Assembly (NCBI RefSeq): GCF_014696615.1
Contig: NZ_JACJQJ010000006.1
Span: forward strand, 153,128-217,127
Length of the DNA stretch: 64,000 bases
Source: Nostoc linckia FACHB-104
Lineage (GTDB): Bacteria > Cyanobacteriota > Cyanobacteriia > Cyanobacteriales > Nostocaceae
Direction: 5' to 3'
Below, one piece after another: positions 7,976-16,771 of the stretch; the stretch's first letter is position 1; each line of letters begins with the position of its first letter. Both the position numbers and the translations under genes were made by a program. The notes below the pieces were generated by a model. It saw only the letters and a program-made list of their open reading frames with translations. It had not been told where the DNA came from and did no database searches.

Positions 7976-8563
7976 TCATGGGCTGCAAAACTCCTCGATT
8001 ACTTGCGCCTTCACCTCATCCAAAGGAAAGGTATCGGGATAGGTAGAAAACATTAGCATGATGCCTTGTAAGGTTGAGGAAAAATAGATGGATCGCTTGC
8101 GTGGATTTGCTACCCCCAGCTTTGTGAACATTTCTGTCTGCACCTCAAACTGCTTTTCTTGCTCATCCATTAACCTCTGGCTGTATTTAGCTACCACTGG
8201 ATCGAGTCTGGGTTGGGTAAACAGGTTGAGGTAGAAACGGAAAACTTCTGGTTTTCGGCGGACATCTTCTAAAGCACCTTCGGCAATGTGCCGGATTTGT
8301 TCGGCAGGTGTCGGTTTTGCAGCCGCGGCTTCCATGACAAACAATAAATCTTGGAGTCGTATATCAACCAGTGCTGCAATTAAATCTTCTTTGCCTTTGA
8401 AATAATGATAAAGAAGTCCCTTGGATATCTTCGCCGTTTTCGCAACATCATCAATTGAGGTGGCGTGATAGCCTTTGCTGAAAAAAAGCTCCATCGCCGC
8501 TTTTAAGATTTGCTCCTTGGTAGCCTGACGGATACGTTCATTTTCTGCTGGGGTGCGGGGCAT
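7976..8563 (-). CDS. TetR-family transcriptional regulator
   Basis: The 195-residue protein has an N-terminal helix-turn-helix (FSKGYHATSIDDVAKTAKIS, then KGLLYHYFKGKEDL), the TetR signature at residues about 27-60. The all-helical remainder should bind an inducer and dimerise. It is the second gene of an operon. It begins 10 bp after the alpha/beta hydrolase stop codon and is co-transcribed with it. A 14-bp palindrome upstream of the hydrolase is a likely operator, implying autoregulation and repression of the hydrolase until a ligand appears. Confidence 0.92.
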   Translation of the reverse strand: MPRTPAENERIRQATKEQILKAAMELFFSKGYHATSIDDVAKTAKISKGLLYHYFKGKEDLIAALVDIRLQDLLFVMEAAAAKPTPAEQIRHIAEGALEDVRRKPEVFRFYLNLFTQPRLDPVVAKYSQRLMDEQEKQFEVQTEMFTKLGVANPRKRSIYFSSTLQGIMLMFSTYPDTFPLDEVKAQVIEEFCSP

Positions 8564-8573
8564 CTTTAGATTA

Positions 8574-9323
8574 TTACTCGCTCAAAAAATCGCTAATCAG
8601 GTTATTTACCTCTGCTGGATGTGTCAGCGTCGGTAGATGATCCGCGCCTTCAATCTCGGCAAAACGAATATCAGGAACCTGTTTAAACAACTCTACTATG
8701 CGGAAGAGGTCTTCACTGTCTTTTGTGCCAATCATCAATAGAGTCTTGATTTTGAGTTCGTGCAATCTCGAGATCGCAGGTGGTTGGGGCCAGACTTGCT
8801 CGAAGCTTTGCCACTCAAAGTAGCGCTCTATATTGTGCTTGAACATTTGATAGAGCAAATCGCGCTGCGGACTCGCTACGGTGGTTTGGTAGATTGAGTG
8901 TTCTAAATTTAGCTTGACCATTTTCTCCACATCTGGAGCTGCGGCTCTAATTTCCTCAAACCACTGCTGTATTTGGGGCGAGAATTCAAAGCCTGTTAAT
9001 CCCGGAGCTACTAACACCAGTTTGGAGACTCTCTGAGGATAGGTTAAGGCGAAATCGGTGGCAATTTCACCACCAATGGAATGCCCTACGAGAGTAACTT
9101 CATAAATTCCGAGATGATCGAGGAGTTTTCTTAAATCTTCAACATAATTTGCGGGTTCCAGTGGTGGTGGTGACTTTCCTGCACCGCGTCCATCAAAGGT
9201 GATTACCTGATATTTCTTCGCTAACTCTGGGGCAATAAATAGCCAATCACGTAAATCTGCACCGCCACTATGAATGAAAGCGATCGCATCGCCCCTCCCT
9301 TGGATTTCGTAATGTAGATCCAT
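8574..9323 (-). CDS. Alpha/beta hydrolase
   Basis: The product is a cytosolic alpha/beta-fold hydrolase of about 249 residues. The oxyanion region is AFIHSGGADLRDW, the nucleophile elbow is VGHSIGGEIA, the acid is in LLMIGTKDSED and the final His is in GADHLPTLTHPAE. The ATG at 9323 is chosen over the GTG at 9329. AGGAGG (9332-9337) stands 8 nt from the ATG but only 2 nt from the GTG. Together with the downstream TetR gene it forms an inducible two-gene operon, suggesting breakdown or detoxification of a small ester or lactone. The substrate is unknown. Confidence 0.88.
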   Translation of the reverse strand: MDLHYEIQGRGDAIAFIHSGGADLRDWLFIAPELAKKYQVITFDGRGAGKSPPPLEPANYVEDLRKLLDHLGIYEVTLVGHSIGGEIATDFALTYPQRVSKLVLVAPGLTGFEFSPQIQQWFEEIRAAAPDVEKMVKLNLEHSIYQTTVASPQRDLLYQMFKHNIERYFEWQSFEQVWPQPPAISRLHELKIKTLLMIGTKDSEDLFRIVELFKQVPDIRFAEIEGADHLPTLTHPAEVNNLISDFLSE

Positions 9324-9424
9324 TTGCACATCCTCCTGTAGCCGCCAATTGCAGCCATATATGGGGTGATGGCGTTTTTTTAGTGAATGCGATCGCCACC
9401 ACTATCTTCAATATATTTTATGAC

Positions 9425-9438
9425 TGACTGTACAGTCA
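9425..9438. promoter_or_regulatory. Candidate TetR operator
   Basis: TGACTGTACAGTCA is a perfect 14-bp palindrome about 100 bp upstream of the hydrolase-tetR operon start. Size and symmetry fit a TetR-family dimer site. No other perfect palindrome of this length was seen in the gap. Confidence 0.6.
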
Positions 9439-9449
9439 ACATTAAAATC

Positions 9450-9481
9450 ACACAAAAATAGCCCTCCGTAAAATAGGAGGG
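9450..9481 (-). terminator. Probable rho-independent terminator of the HAD gene
   Basis: On the minus strand CCCTCC and GGAGGG form a 6-bp GC-rich stem around TATTTTAC, followed by CTATTTTTG. It lies downstream of the HAD hydrolase stop and upstream of the TetR operon. Confidence 0.5.
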
Positions 9482-9578
9482 TCAAGGACTTTCAAATAAA
9501 AAATATCCCATTACTTTTAAAGCTGGGGAAGTTAAGGCAGAAAAGGGGACAAGCAATTCAAAATTCAGAAATTTATTT

Positions 9579-9606
9579 GACTCTTGACTCTTGACTCTTG
9601 ACTCAG
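9579..9606. repeat. Heptanucleotide tandem repeat (STRR)
   Basis: Repeats of TTGACTC next to the 3' end of the HAD gene. Degenerate heptamer tracts of this kind are common between genes of heterocystous cyanobacteria. Related tracts recur at 44445-44478 and 50263-50338. Confidence 0.75.
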
Positions 9607-9611
9607 CACTC

Positions 9612-10277
9612 CTAAATATTGAGTCCTGACTTTTGCTCGCGGTTGATCAAAATGCCTCTCAAGCCAGCAGCTTTAGCAGCTTGATAGTCTTCTTCTGGGC
9701 TGTCGCCAATGTGCCATGCAGCCTCAGGTGGACATTTATGTTTTTCTAAGGCTATAGCGAAAATTTGCGGATCGGGTTTAGCGGCGCGTGCTTCCGTAGA
9801 AATGGTGATGGACGCAAAAAAGTCCCTGAGTCCTAAACTTTGCAACACTGAATAAATGCGGGAATCGAAATTAGACAATACACCTAATTCAATTCCCATC
9901 CGTCGCCAGTTAATCAAAGCTGGTAGCACATCAGGATAAACAAACCACGGTTCAGCAGTGCCAAAGTGGATATAAAGTTCACTAAAAAAAGCCGAAAAGT
10001 CAGAAAATTGCTTGAGAACGCCTGCGCTTTCAAAAGTATTGAGGGCAATGATTCGCCACCAATCAAATTCGCGCTGGAGAATGTCTTGGTTGTCTGCATC
10101 AGGAAATATCGGCGGTGGTGCGGCTTTAAAGCTTTCGATAAATGTTTTATTTAATGTATCAGCGGAAACTTCCACATCAAATTCCTGGGCTAGCTTACTA
10201 TAAACTTCGCCCACACTACCTTTGACCCCAATGAGTGTGCCTACAGCATCTAAAAAAATAACTTTCGGTCGTTCCAT
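9612..10277 (-). CDS. HAD-superfamily hydrolase lacking the second motif I Asp
   Basis: The roughly 221-residue HAD subfamily IA-type protein has a helical cap. Motif I reads FLDAVGTL: the nucleophile Asp is kept, but the usual second Asp (DxD) is Val. Motif II is in LGVLSNFDSR, the motif III Lys is in ARAAKPDPQIF, and motif IV is HIGDSPEEDYQAA. The second Asp normally acts as general acid in phosphatases, so the activity may be altered. Relatives with the same change are known (REG-2/HDHD3-like). The ATG at 10277 is preferred over the TTG directly before it. Confidence 0.85.
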   Translation of the reverse strand: MERPKVIFLDAVGTLIGVKGSVGEVYSKLAQEFDVEVSADTLNKTFIESFKAAPPPIFPDADNQDILQREFDWWRIIALNTFESAGVLKQFSDFSAFFSELYIHFGTAEPWFVYPDVLPALINWRRMGIELGVLSNFDSRIYSVLQSLGLRDFFASITISTEARAAKPDPQIFAIALEKHKCPPEAAWHIGDSPEEDYQAAKAAGLRGILINREQKSGLNI

Positions 10278-10359
10278 CAAACTGTTATGCTTTTGAGTCC
10301 TGGATTTGAGATTATGCCTGATAGAGCTTCAGTGCATAGTTATATTTACGCACTATTTG

Positions 10360-11553
10360 CTACTGAGAAAGCGTTTCTATAATAGGACGTACTAGCCAAT
10401 TAAAACCAACTCTTAGTTGATGATCGAAAGTAGGCAACCGATACAGATAGGCAAGACGACGTGCTAAATATGCCAATGGCCCGTCTAGTTTGATTCCCAA
10501 ACCAGTTAAAGTAGCATTGTCTACTCCCAGCGCCAGCATTTCCCCTAATTTTTGATATTGGAAAGGAAGTAAAGGGCGATTTGTCAGAGAAGCCCAGATA
10601 TTCCAAGCAGTATAATCAGCTTGTTGAAAAGCAGCTTGAGCAGTAGCGGGTACTTGCTGACCTTGAGCATCAACACAATCTACTAAATCTCCCAAAGCAA
10701 AAATTTCTGGATGTTCTAGAACTTGTAGAGTAGCTGTAGCTGTAATTTGACCGCGTTGATTTTGCTTGAGAGGTAGGGATCTAACTACAGGAGTTACTCG
10801 CGTTCCCACAGTCCAAATTACCAAATCTACAGGAATTGCATCAACTTGATTTTTATATTCTAGGGAAATAGTATCTTGACCAATAGACTCAACATTGGTT
10901 TCTAAATCAATAAATACACCCCGTGCTTCTAAGGCTTTCTTTGCGGCTTCGCGGTTAAAATCTGGGGAAGTTCGTAAAATTTGGTTGCTGAGTTCTATCA
11001 GCCGGAAGCGTCCTCTCTCCCCTAGTCTGTCAGCTAACTTACAGGCTAACTCGACACCGCTATAACCTGCGCCCACAATGGCGACCCGAATTTTATCAGC
11101 ATCGGATTCTTCTAAAACTCGCAAGCGTTCTTCTAGCCGATAAACATCAGCAACAGTGCGGAAGGGGAATGCATAAGATATTGCACCGGGAACCAAATCC
11201 AGCGGTGTTTCTCCACCCAGCGCCAGCACTAATCTGTCGTAGGCGATTTCCGGCCCATCTTGTAAGTGTACTCGTTGCTGGTCGATATCAATGCCAGACA
11301 CCACAGCTTGATAAAAGCGTATACCCGTACCTTGTAATAATTCTGCAAACGGTGGGGCAATTTCCCAAGTTTGGAGTTCACCAGTCAGCAATTCGTAGAG
11401 CAAGGGAGAAAACAGGAAGCGATCGCTTTGATCTACCAGGAAAATTTCGGGTTTTTGCGTAGACTCCCAAGGTAACTGGCTCAAGCGTAAGGCAGTATAG
11501 AGACCACCAAAACCTCCACCTAGGATCGCAATTCTATTAGTTCGTTGAGTCAT
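10360..11553 (-). CDS. Type II NAD(P)H dehydrogenase (NDH-2)
   Basis: This 397-residue flavoprotein has an FAD-binding Rossmann motif at the N-terminus (IAILGGGFGGLYTALRL). A second Rossmann motif for NAD(P)H is at about 157-175 (VAIVGAGYSGVELACKLA). FAD contact motifs LVIWTVGTRVTP and EIFALGDLVD follow, with a hydrophobic, basic C-terminal tail likely to touch the membrane. NDH-2 enzymes pass electrons from NAD(P)H to the quinone pool without pumping protons. In cyanobacteria they are thought to sense or adjust redox state. The gene is monocistronic, with a start matching the first strand. Confidence 0.9.
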   Translation of the reverse strand: MTQRTNRIAILGGGFGGLYTALRLSQLPWESTQKPEIFLVDQSDRFLFSPLLYELLTGELQTWEIAPPFAELLQGTGIRFYQAVVSGIDIDQQRVHLQDGPEIAYDRLVLALGGETPLDLVPGAISYAFPFRTVADVYRLEERLRVLEESDADKIRVAIVGAGYSGVELACKLADRLGERGRFRLIELSNQILRTSPDFNREAAKKALEARGVFIDLETNVESIGQDTISLEYKNQVDAIPVDLVIWTVGTRVTPVVRSLPLKQNQRGQITATATLQVLEHPEIFALGDLVDCVDAQGQQVPATAQAAFQQADYTAWNIWASLTNRPLLPFQYQKLGEMLALGVDNATLTGLGIKLDGPLAYLARRLAYLYRLPTFDHQLRVGFNWLVRPIIETLSQ

Positions 11554-11739
11554 TTGTTATTAGGGAATATTCATCCCAATTGGGCAACTAACATTCAGTG
11601 TAATGATTTATTTCCGCCTATTGCATGGGAACAATAAACTTAGGCCCACAAAGGCTGCTCAATTTACTAATATCACCTAGTAATGTTTCCAGGTGAGTTG
11701 AAAAACAGCAATACTGTGAACTGGTAGTGCCACACTTAG

Positions 11740-13440
11740 ATGACTCCAATCAATTTTCGTAAGTTAGTCACCCAAAAAGAATTTCTGGCCATCCTCAATC
11801 ACCTGGAAAGGGAGATGGGCACTACTATTTGTATTGAAGATATCAAGGGCACAGCACTAATTGGTGTTAAAAATGATGTCAGCGTATCTAGATACCCAGT
11901 ACTATTACTAGAAGAAGTGATTGGTTGGGTAGTTGGTGACCAAAAAAGCGCTAGTATTGCTACGCTCATTTCCTACCTAGCACAACAGCAATCCGAGAAA
12001 AAGTCATTAGCTAAAGAATTGTTAGAAAAGTATCAAGAAATCGACTTATTTCAAGACCTTTCTACACAAGTTACCGCCAGCTTAGATGTGCAAGAAATTG
12101 CCCGACTGGTGATTGAGGAAGCGAGAAAATGTATTCCTTCGAGCTGTGGTGCAATTTTATGGTTGGATGAAAAAACTGGTTGGCTAAAAATTCTCTGGGA
12201 ATATGGCGAACTTAGCTCATGGTCAGAACCTCTCAATCTGGGTCAAGGAATCATCGGTACAATTCTGCGATCGGGTAAGGGTGAGATAGTCAACAATGTG
12301 TTTGCAGATCAGAGATTTGTGGAGATGGAAGCTAAGATTACCTCTCTGATTTGTGTACCCCTATTGTCTAAAAAGCAGCTAATTGGGGCAATAGTTATGT
12401 GTAATCAGACTCCCACAACTTACTCTACTAAAGATGGGAAATTACTCAGTATTTTGGCATTACAAGCAGCAGGTGCAATAGAAAAAGCCCTACTTTATGA
12501 GCAAAGCTGTAGTGCTGCACAAGTCGCCCAAGAACAGGCGCAGCAACTCCAGCTAACTCTGTTTGAACTTCAGCAAACACAAAGGAAGCTGATTCAAAGT
12601 GAGAAAATGTCTTCTTTAGGTAATTTGGTTGCAGAAGTTGCTCATGATATTAACAACCCCATTAACTATGTCAGTGGTAACCTCAGCCATATTCAACAAT
12701 CTACGCAAGAAATTCTAGATTTACTGCAACTTTATCAACATCACTATCCCAAGCCAGTCACAGAAATTCAAACTGTCATTGAAAGTCTAGATTTGGAGTT
12801 TGTCATTGAAGATTTGATAAAAATGCTGTCCTCTATGATTGTAGGAGTTGGGCGAATGCGCCAACTGGCCTTGACTCTCAGAAACTTTTCTCGCATAGAT
12901 CAAGCGGAGATGAAGCCAGTGGATATTCATGAAGGAATCGAAAGTACTTTACTCATCTTGCAAGGACGATTCAAGCCTAGAGAAAGAAACTTAGGTATTC
13001 AGATTATCAAAGAGTACGGTGATATTCCCTTGGTTGAAGGCTACGCTAATCAGCTAAACCAGGTATTTATGAATTTAATTGCCAATGCGATCGATGCTTT
13101 AGAAGAGTCAATGATCAGTTGTCCATGGCCGCCTATGACCGCGAAAACTCCAGATAAGTACCAAATTCGCATTTCTACTGAGATAGTTAACTCTAATTGG
13201 CTAAAAATTCAAATTGCTGATAATGGCCCTGGTATTCCAGAAAATATTCAAGAACGATTATTTGAGCCGTTTTTTACTACTAAACCTATTGGTAAAGGTA
13301 CTGGATTAGGGCTATCTATCAGCCACCAGATTATTGAAAAACATGGTGGCTTCTTACGTTGTCTATCTCAGATGGGAGAGGGGACTACTTTTAGCATTGA
13401 AATTCCGGTTATGCACAATACTGATATCTCTACTTATTAA
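11740..13440 (+). CDS. GAF-domain sensor histidine kinase
   Basis: The 566-residue protein has no membrane helix. Residues 1-85 are a short sensory region and about 105-250 form a GAF domain (DLSTQVTASLDVQEIARLV ... LICVPLLSKKQLIGAIVM). A short coiled coil leads to the HisKA segment with the phosphoacceptor His302 in EVAHDINNPINYV. The HATPase domain (about 395-555) shows the N box (MNLIANAIDAL), G1 (IADNGPGIPENI), F box and G2 (GKGTGLGLSI). It is a cytoplasmic sensor of the cyanobacterial GAF-kinase type. The ligand is unknown. The nearest candidate partner is the receiver gene 0.5 kb downstream. Confidence 0.92.
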   Translation: MTPINFRKLVTQKEFLAILNHLEREMGTTICIEDIKGTALIGVKNDVSVSRYPVLLLEEVIGWVVGDQKSASIATLISYLAQQQSEKKSLAKELLEKYQEIDLFQDLSTQVTASLDVQEIARLVIEEARKCIPSSCGAILWLDEKTGWLKILWEYGELSSWSEPLNLGQGIIGTILRSGKGEIVNNVFADQRFVEMEAKITSLICVPLLSKKQLIGAIVMCNQTPTTYSTKDGKLLSILALQAAGAIEKALLYEQSCSAAQVAQEQAQQLQLTLFELQQTQRKLIQSEKMSSLGNLVAEVAHDINNPINYVSGNLSHIQQSTQEILDLLQLYQHHYPKPVTEIQTVIESLDLEFVIEDLIKMLSSMIVGVGRMRQLALTLRNFSRIDQAEMKPVDIHEGIESTLLILQGRFKPRERNLGIQIIKEYGDIPLVEGYANQLNQVFMNLIANAIDALEESMISCPWPPMTAKTPDKYQIRISTEIVNSNWLKIQIADNGPGIPENIQERLFEPFFTTKPIGKGTGLGLSISHQIIEKHGGFLRCLSQMGEGTTFSIEIPVMHNTDISTY

Positions 13441-13961
13441 TATAAAAACAAGTCATAATTTTTTTAGTTAATTATTGTCAAAATAATAATTGATTAGTAA
13501 TTTTTGCGGCATTAATTTATTAATATAAAATCTCTGCTAAACCTGGGCTGTAACTATAGCAAGCATCGGAACCTAAAGGGTAAAAGTAAGTTGGTATTAT
13601 TTATTTAATTTGCAGCTTTATCTTATTCTGACGAGAATTTATTTTGCATCAGTAAAGTAATAATTATTTTTAGGGGATTGCCACATATAGCAGCTTTCAT
13701 AATTAATGTTTTAGTAGTAAATAAAAACTTCTAAACCTTATAAATACTGACAGACATATTAAATACACAGGTATACAATGTTATTGGCACATCTATAAGT
13801 AAAGCCAAAATGCCAATATGACTAACAAGTAATCAAAGGAGGATGTTTGTTTGACTTTGATTTTATCATTGTTCAATTCAGGGAAAAATAATTATACAAG
13901 GGTTCATCTAAATATTTATTAGTTATTTTATTTGGCAGTTATCAGGGAAAAATTATTTTAT
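13441..13961 (+). other. Long leader or spacer before the response regulator
   Basis: AT-rich, about 520 bp, with no open frame of note. AAGGAGGATG near 13838 is not followed by a usable frame. Nothing else recognisable was seen. Confidence 0.4.
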
Positions 13962-14372
13962 ATGAACAAAAAGCTACTAATTGTTGATGATGACGCTAGT
14001 ATGCGGTTGCTAATGGAAGAAGTACTAGAAAGTCTAGAAGATGAGGCAGTAGAATTATTGACGGCTAAAAATGGTGAAGAAGCATTAGAAATTATTCAAA
14101 CAGAAAAGCCAGAATTAGTCTTTTTGGACATAATTATGCCAAAAATGGATGGTCTAGAAGTTTGTAATACTGTTAAGAACAAACTAGCAATACCAGATAT
14201 TTATATTGTGATGCTTACTGCCAATGGGCAGGAATTCGATAAACAACAAGGTATTGATGTAGGTGCAGATTTGTATATAACCAAGCCTTTTCGCCCTAAT
14301 ATAGTACTAAATATTTCAAGAGAGGTACTGGGTTTACCGGTTGCTGTTGAATTAGTAAAAGACGGTTTGTAA
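13962..14372 (+). CDS. Single-domain response regulator
   Basis: From the ATG at 13962 this is a 136-residue receiver domain and nothing else. It has the acidic pair in LIVDDDAS, the phosphoacceptor Asp56 (VFLDIIMP), Thr86 (MLTANG) and Lys108 (YITKPFRP). A longer frame starts 30 bp upstream, but the family's first strand begins at MNKKLLIVDD. With no output domain it is a CheY-like protein that acts by protein contact or in a phosphorelay. The GAF histidine kinase upstream is a plausible partner. The stop codon lies inside an 8-bp inverted repeat (CGGTTTGT/ACAAACCG, 14363-14386). Confidence 0.9.
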   Translation: MNKKLLIVDDDASMRLLMEEVLESLEDEAVELLTAKNGEEALEIIQTEKPELVFLDIIMPKMDGLEVCNTVKNKLAIPDIYIVMLTANGQEFDKQQGIDVGADLYITKPFRPNIVLNISREVLGLPVAVELVKDGL

Positions 14373-14416
14373 CCTAAGACAAACCGCCGGGAATTTAAGC
14401 TTTAACAAAAAGGCAA

Positions 14417-14662
14417 TTAATTGCCCCCAGTGGTGATAGCTTTATTATGTATGGGGGGATCTTCTGGTTTTCTTTGCCATTGACCACCGTTACCTTGTTG
14501 GTATTCATTCCTAACGCTATTCCAAGCAACTTCACGCGCTCCATTTTCACTCATACCGTCTTTTTGAGCCGCATTGAAGGCTGTAAAGAAAATCTGTTGA
14601 GCATGTTCAGGAAGTTGCCCTCTGATATCCTGTGGTAATTCGTCTATCTTGTTATACGCCAT
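14417..14662 (-). CDS. chaB: ChaB family protein
   Basis: The 81-residue product shows the ChaB pattern: IDELPQDIRGQLPEHAQQIFFTAFNAA, then a run typical of the family (NGAREVAWNSVRNEY). ChaB was named from the cation-transport locus of E. coli, but its biochemical role is unsettled. The polar C-terminal tail is longer than in the short enterobacterial form. The ATG sits at the expected place, and the gene is convergent with the response regulator. Confidence 0.88.
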   Translation of the reverse strand: MAYNKIDELPQDIRGQLPEHAQQIFFTAFNAAQKDGMSENGAREVAWNSVRNEYQQGNGGQWQRKPEDPPIHNKAITTGGN

Positions 14663-14998
14663 AAACCTACTCCAGTTATCTCTACTTTTGGTTTATGCTA
14701 AAAACTAAAAAATCAAATTTCCTCTACTAGCAGAGATATAAAAATACTATACTTTTGGCTGAGTCAGAAGATTTTCAAATCAACTCTACAAGATATCGAA
14801 AGCATGGTAACACATCGTTTTCATGTTTTGATATTTCGATGTCACCTAAGCGGTTTATTGATATGATTCTATCTGTTTCCATTTTGGCGAGGTACAGCAA
14901 TAAAAAATTAACCGCCGATGGCCGAGGCTTAACGCATATAAACGCCGATAGATTTGTAAATCTGCAGATTAATAAACGCTATAATATTTATTTTTTTG
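14663..14998. other. Intergenic spacer with a decayed repeat
   Basis: No convincing gene. The stretch around 14908-14955 (ACCGCCGATGGCC ... AACGCCGATAGA) looks like a degenerate dispersed repeat with internally repeated CGCCGAT words. Confidence 0.35.
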
Positions 14999-16627
14999 CT
15001 ATAAAATAATAACATCTTGCCATTTATTTATCATCTTTGCACTAACTCCGGGGACTTTTTCTAAGTCATTTAAAGATGTAAACTTTTGTTGTTGACGAGT
15101 AGTAATTATTCGTTGTGCTAATTTTTTACCAACCCCAGGCAGAGTTACCAATTCTTCTAAGCTGGCAGTGTTGAGATTGATTTTAGTAGATATTTGATTG
15201 GTACTAGATGTTGGAGATTGAATTTGCGGACATTGTTTGGCTTCGGTGGCAATTTTTTGTTGAATTGTAACTGGTAAACCAAGTTTTACCTTTGTATAAA
15301 GGCGAGCAAATTCACGTACATAATGGGCAGCAACTTTAGGATTTTCAATTACTAGTAGGGTTTCGTCATTTCCATTGTTAGCTGCTTCTGACCAATTATG
15401 AGAACCTGTAATTACTGTCTTTCCATCAATTACAGCAAATTTGTGATGCAATAAGTCGCCCTTTGCTAAAGTTGGTACACCAACAGTAGTAATAGGATTT
15501 TTCCAAGGACGATTATCTACTTCATATTTACATTCTTCAGCTAGTGCAAATCCCATCATGTCTAAGCCTTCGCTATAAGAACGATAGGCAAATTGTGGTT
15601 CAATTAAAGCGCGAATATTGACTTTGTTTTGATGGCGATTTTCAAGGATATTAGCTATTTGCTGATCGGAAAATACAAACAATGCCATATCCACATATTT
15701 TGTAGCTGATTCTAATGTATTACTTATTAAACCATTAGTACTCTGACTCCAAGGTTGAGTGGGTGAAGTTGGCGAAAACTGTACAGTAATTTTACTTTCA
15801 CCTAAAGTGATAGTTTTTGGCGATCGCACTGGTTTTTGCAAACCAAATCGGCTATCTAGTTTACCACCCGGGCCATCACCCCACATAGTGGTAAACTCTT
15901 CTGTAAATAGCGCTGCTAGTTCTGGACTCTCAATTTTTAAGAAGTTATTGGCATTGCCTAAACTACTAGGATTACTGTAGTCTCCGAACACATCACTTAA
16001 AGTGAAATTAGCCGAAGTGACAATCACAATGCTATTATCTACAATCACAAATTTGTGATGCATTAAACTACTACCTGCTGTCCCATCGGCTTTGTCATCT
16101 ATGAAAGGAACTTTAGCATTTTGTACGATTACCAAAGCATCTCTTTGATTAATTTCTTCAGAACTGAGCCGATTATCTTGGTTAATATCGATAAATTTAC
16201 GAACTTCGTTATAGCGTTCTTGTTCCCTTTTTTCTAACTGGCTAATTTCCTCAGGAGTAAAGCTACTCCAAGGACGGCTATAGGTATTTTCTAAAATTAA
16301 TCTGACTTTGACTCCAGCTTTTTGTCTGTCTACTAATGCCTGAGCGATTTTCGGTAAACGTAATTCTTGAACGGCGACATCGACAGTAGATTTCGCTTGA
16401 GCAATTGTATCGACAATCTGCTGTTCTAAATTATCTCCCAGACGAATTTGCTGACGGTAAGGCTCGGTAAATTCTGAGGACTCGGAATGGTTAAAGTAAA
16501 CCTGTACTAATGGATCTTGCGGTAGAGGTGCGGGAAGTTTATTGAATGACTGAACTTTTTGACAACCAGCTAGAGCCAGAACAAGCAAGCAAATACAATA
16601 ATTATGGGAATGATAGAAACAAGGCAC
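14999..16627 (-). CDS. Lipoprotein with two PLD motifs, EF-hand and ComEA-like HhH domain
   Basis: The 542-residue product starts with a lipoprotein signal ending LALAGC (Cys22). The first phospholipase-D-type domain carries HHKFVIVD (His190, Lys192, Asp197) and is interrupted by a canonical EF-hand loop at about 147-158 (DINQDNRLSSEE). The second HKD is HHKFAVID followed by GSHNWSEA. The C-terminal 60 residues form a helix-hairpin-helix pair (INLNTASLEELVTLPGVGKK, VPGVSAKMI), as in the DNA-binding protein ComEA. This suggests a surface-anchored, possibly calcium-responsive nuclease or phosphodiesterase that touches extracellular DNA. That function is inferred. Confidence 0.88.
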   Translation of the reverse strand: MPCFYHSHNYCICLLVLALAGCQKVQSFNKLPAPLPQDPLVQVYFNHSESSEFTEPYRQQIRLGDNLEQQIVDTIAQAKSTVDVAVQELRLPKIAQALVDRQKAGVKVRLILENTYSRPWSSFTPEEISQLEKREQERYNEVRKFIDINQDNRLSSEEINQRDALVIVQNAKVPFIDDKADGTAGSSLMHHKFVIVDNSIVIVTSANFTLSDVFGDYSNPSSLGNANNFLKIESPELAALFTEEFTTMWGDGPGGKLDSRFGLQKPVRSPKTITLGESKITVQFSPTSPTQPWSQSTNGLISNTLESATKYVDMALFVFSDQQIANILENRHQNKVNIRALIEPQFAYRSYSEGLDMMGFALAEECKYEVDNRPWKNPITTVGVPTLAKGDLLHHKFAVIDGKTVITGSHNWSEAANNGNDETLLVIENPKVAAHYVREFARLYTKVKLGLPVTIQQKIATEAKQCPQIQSPTSSTNQISTKINLNTASLEELVTLPGVGKKLAQRIITTRQQQKFTSLNDLEKVPGVSAKMINKWQDVIIL

Positions 16628-16771
16628 AGGAATTTAGCTAGATATGCTTTAAAGGTGAATAGATAATATTATTCCCACAATCGAGTATGTCCTGTGCTGA
16701 AAAGACACTACCGAAAGCTTTTGCTAAGATTAGTTACATAATTTAACATTTTGTTTTTTATTTAGAAATTT

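Noticed and set aside
14755..15009. 84-codon plus-strand frame
   Set aside because: TTG start without ribosome site, contains decayed repeat words, and overlaps the end of the PLD lipoprotein gene. Composition is not protein-like.
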